From contig DAOWHJ010000040.1 of the NCBI GenBank assembly GCA_030641485.1, positions 1-14,730 on the forward strand: a DNA stretch of 14,730 nucleotides. Reading direction: 5' to 3'. This stretch comes from Pseudomonadota bacterium. GTDB lineage: Bacteria; Desulfobacterota; Anaeroferrophillalia; Anaeroferrophillales; Tharpellaceae. Of the stretch, positions 14,217 to 14,730 are shown piece by piece. How positions within the stretch are numbered: the stretch's first letter is position 1; each line of letters begins with the position of its first letter. The translations under genes and the position numbers were made by a program. The notes below the pieces were generated by a model, which was not told where the DNA came from, did not search any database, and saw only the letters and a program-made list of their open reading frames with translations.

Positions 14217-14310
14217 TCGTGAAAAGTCCGATCTACGCCCGCAGGAAGTGCCCTTGGGGTGCATCTTGTCGCTCGAATTTTTTACTTAGTCATCCCGTGG
14301 CTTTTTACGA
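14217..14310 (+). repeat. Dispersed palindromic repeat; 12-bp stem with two G-U wobble pairs
   Basis: TCGTGAAAAGTC (14217-14228) and GGCTTTTTACGA (14299-14310) pair over all 12 positions if read as plus-strand RNA, with the two non-Watson-Crick positions being G-U. The intervening 70 bases hold a CCCTTGGG core and AT-rich right part. The right arm and its flank (14291-14317) are copied at 5238-5265. It could be a REP/MITE-type element or a structured RNA region. It is not followed by a T run and I do not call a terminator. Confidence 0.65.
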
Positions 14311-14430
14311 AGGCATCAATGCTTGTTACTTGGAAGCCAACCCGTTAGTTAGGGGAAAAATTACCGCTTATCGGTAAAGAGTGTCTGTTTGACAGGTCCG
14401 ATTTTCTTCTATTTGAGGGTAGATTTATGT

Positions 14431-14447
14431 TAGGAGGCTGTCAGAGA
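14431..14447. repeat. Solo terminal repeat of the MITE-like element
   Basis: TAGGAGGCTGTCAGAGA is identical to the right-end terminal repeat of the 7014-7159 element over 17 bases. No partner end is seen before the acyl-CoA synthetase gene. It may be the end of a decayed copy, 137 bp upstream of that gene. Confidence 0.7.
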
Positions 14448-14583
14448 GTGGGAAGTGTACAGAATTGGTCTGCGCTGCTCCTGTCGTTGATTTGCTTTCG
14501 GTCTGAATATTGCAATAATCACAAAAATCTAAAATCAATAGTTTTTTCATACTTTTCAAGTCAATAATAGATAAGGAAATTAT

Positions 14584-14730
14584 ATGCTTATTACTGAAAT
14601 TCTAGCCCGCAACGGGCGCATGTATGCAAAAGAAACGGCTCTGATTGAGAGGGATCCTGAGAATGACAGTCGCCGCGAGATAAGCTGGTTAGAGTTTGAT
14701 CAACAGGCAAATCAGATTGCCAACCTTTTG
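14584..14730 (+). CDS. AMP-forming acyl-CoA synthetase / AMP-binding ligase, 5' part only
   Basis: The first 49 codons of a gene that runs off the right edge. ATG at 14584 is preceded by AAGGAA at 14573-14578, a good ribosome-binding site about 5 nt upstream. The protein starts MLITEILARNGRMYAKETALIER, then ISWLEFDQQANQIANLL, the start expected for the adenylate-forming acid-CoA ligase superfamily, where a variable N-terminus is followed by a (Y/W)xEF(x)nRxANxL helix. The AMP-binding motif and substrate pocket lie outside the window, so the substrate (fatty acid, aromatic acid or a peptide-synthesis unit) is unknown. The assignment to the superfamily is likely but rests on a short piece. Confidence 0.75.
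   Translation, partial: MLITEILARNGRMYAKETALIERDPENDSRREISWLEFDQQANQIANLL

Larger units (their letters stand above)
14049..14583. other. 535-bp spacer rich in repeat remnants
   Basis: I see no convincing gene. It contains, in order, a GTGGTAA/TTACCAC inverted repeat (14109-14138), a degenerate CACAGAG element (14134-14153), a wobble-paired palindrome (14217-14310), a TTACCG/CGGTAA hairpin (14361-14377), a short CTGT/ACAG hairpin (14385-14395) and a solo MITE end (14431-14447). From 14448 to 14572 it is AT-rich and must carry the promoter of the acyl-CoA synthetase gene, but I cannot point to one confidently. Confidence 0.65.

Noticed and set aside
14064..14264. A 66-residue minus-strand frame in the same spacer
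   Set aside because: It is basic and low in hydrophobic residues, lies across repeats and lacks start signals.
14099..14377. A 92-residue plus-strand frame in the 535-bp spacer
   Set aside because: It runs across the CACAGAG fragment, the palindromic repeat and a hairpin, has no ribosome-binding site and no recognisable protein pattern.

Overview
This window is ordinary chromosomal DNA from a Gram-negative bacterium. The evidence is a Kdo/WaaP-superfamily sugar-kinase-like protein, a lipoprotein of the ChaN type, an IHF-type DNA-bending protein, FtsH and Der. The moderate G+C, the OFA-like transporter and the short dispersed intergenic palindromes fit a deltaproteobacterium-like (Desulfobacterota) genome, but that placement is inference and was not tested by any search.

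Layout, left to right. Positions 1-2283 hold a minus-strand pair: ftsH, and an overlapping gene for a protein-kinase-fold protein cut by the left edge. A 350-bp divergent spacer carries a promoter-like sequence and a terminator-like hairpin in the ftsH leader. Then come, on the plus strand, der (ribosome-assembly GTPase), an IHF/HU gene overlapping pgsA (phosphatidylglycerolphosphate synthase) by 4 bp with a strong terminator after it, and an ArsA/Get3-like ATPase. The ATPase gene converges on a minus-strand plsC (phosphatidate synthesis). A 146-bp MITE-like element separates plsC from an OFA-like MFS transporter gene that uses a TTG start. Diverging from that gene are a ChaN-like lipoprotein gene with a C-terminal PDZ domain and a secreted DUF2780-like protein gene.

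The right half is a minus-strand cluster: recD2 helicase, a previously untracked 47-residue membrane microprotein starting 2 nt after the recD2 stop, and an InaA-like kinase gene. A 535-bp spacer follows that is rich in repeat remnants: an accessory-repeat fragment, a wobble-paired palindrome and one MITE end. The window ends in the first 49 codons of an AMP-forming acyl-CoA synthetase-like gene.

Themes: PgsA and PlsC both make membrane phospholipid, and FtsH is membrane protein quality control. Two unrelated kinase-fold proteins sit at opposite ends. No CRISPR array, phage module or clear defence island is present. The most unusual items are the recD2-microprotein-InaA arrangement, the ChaN-PDZ fusion, the ArsA-like protein with altered switch motifs, the FtsH-kinase overlap and three families of short intergenic repeats.
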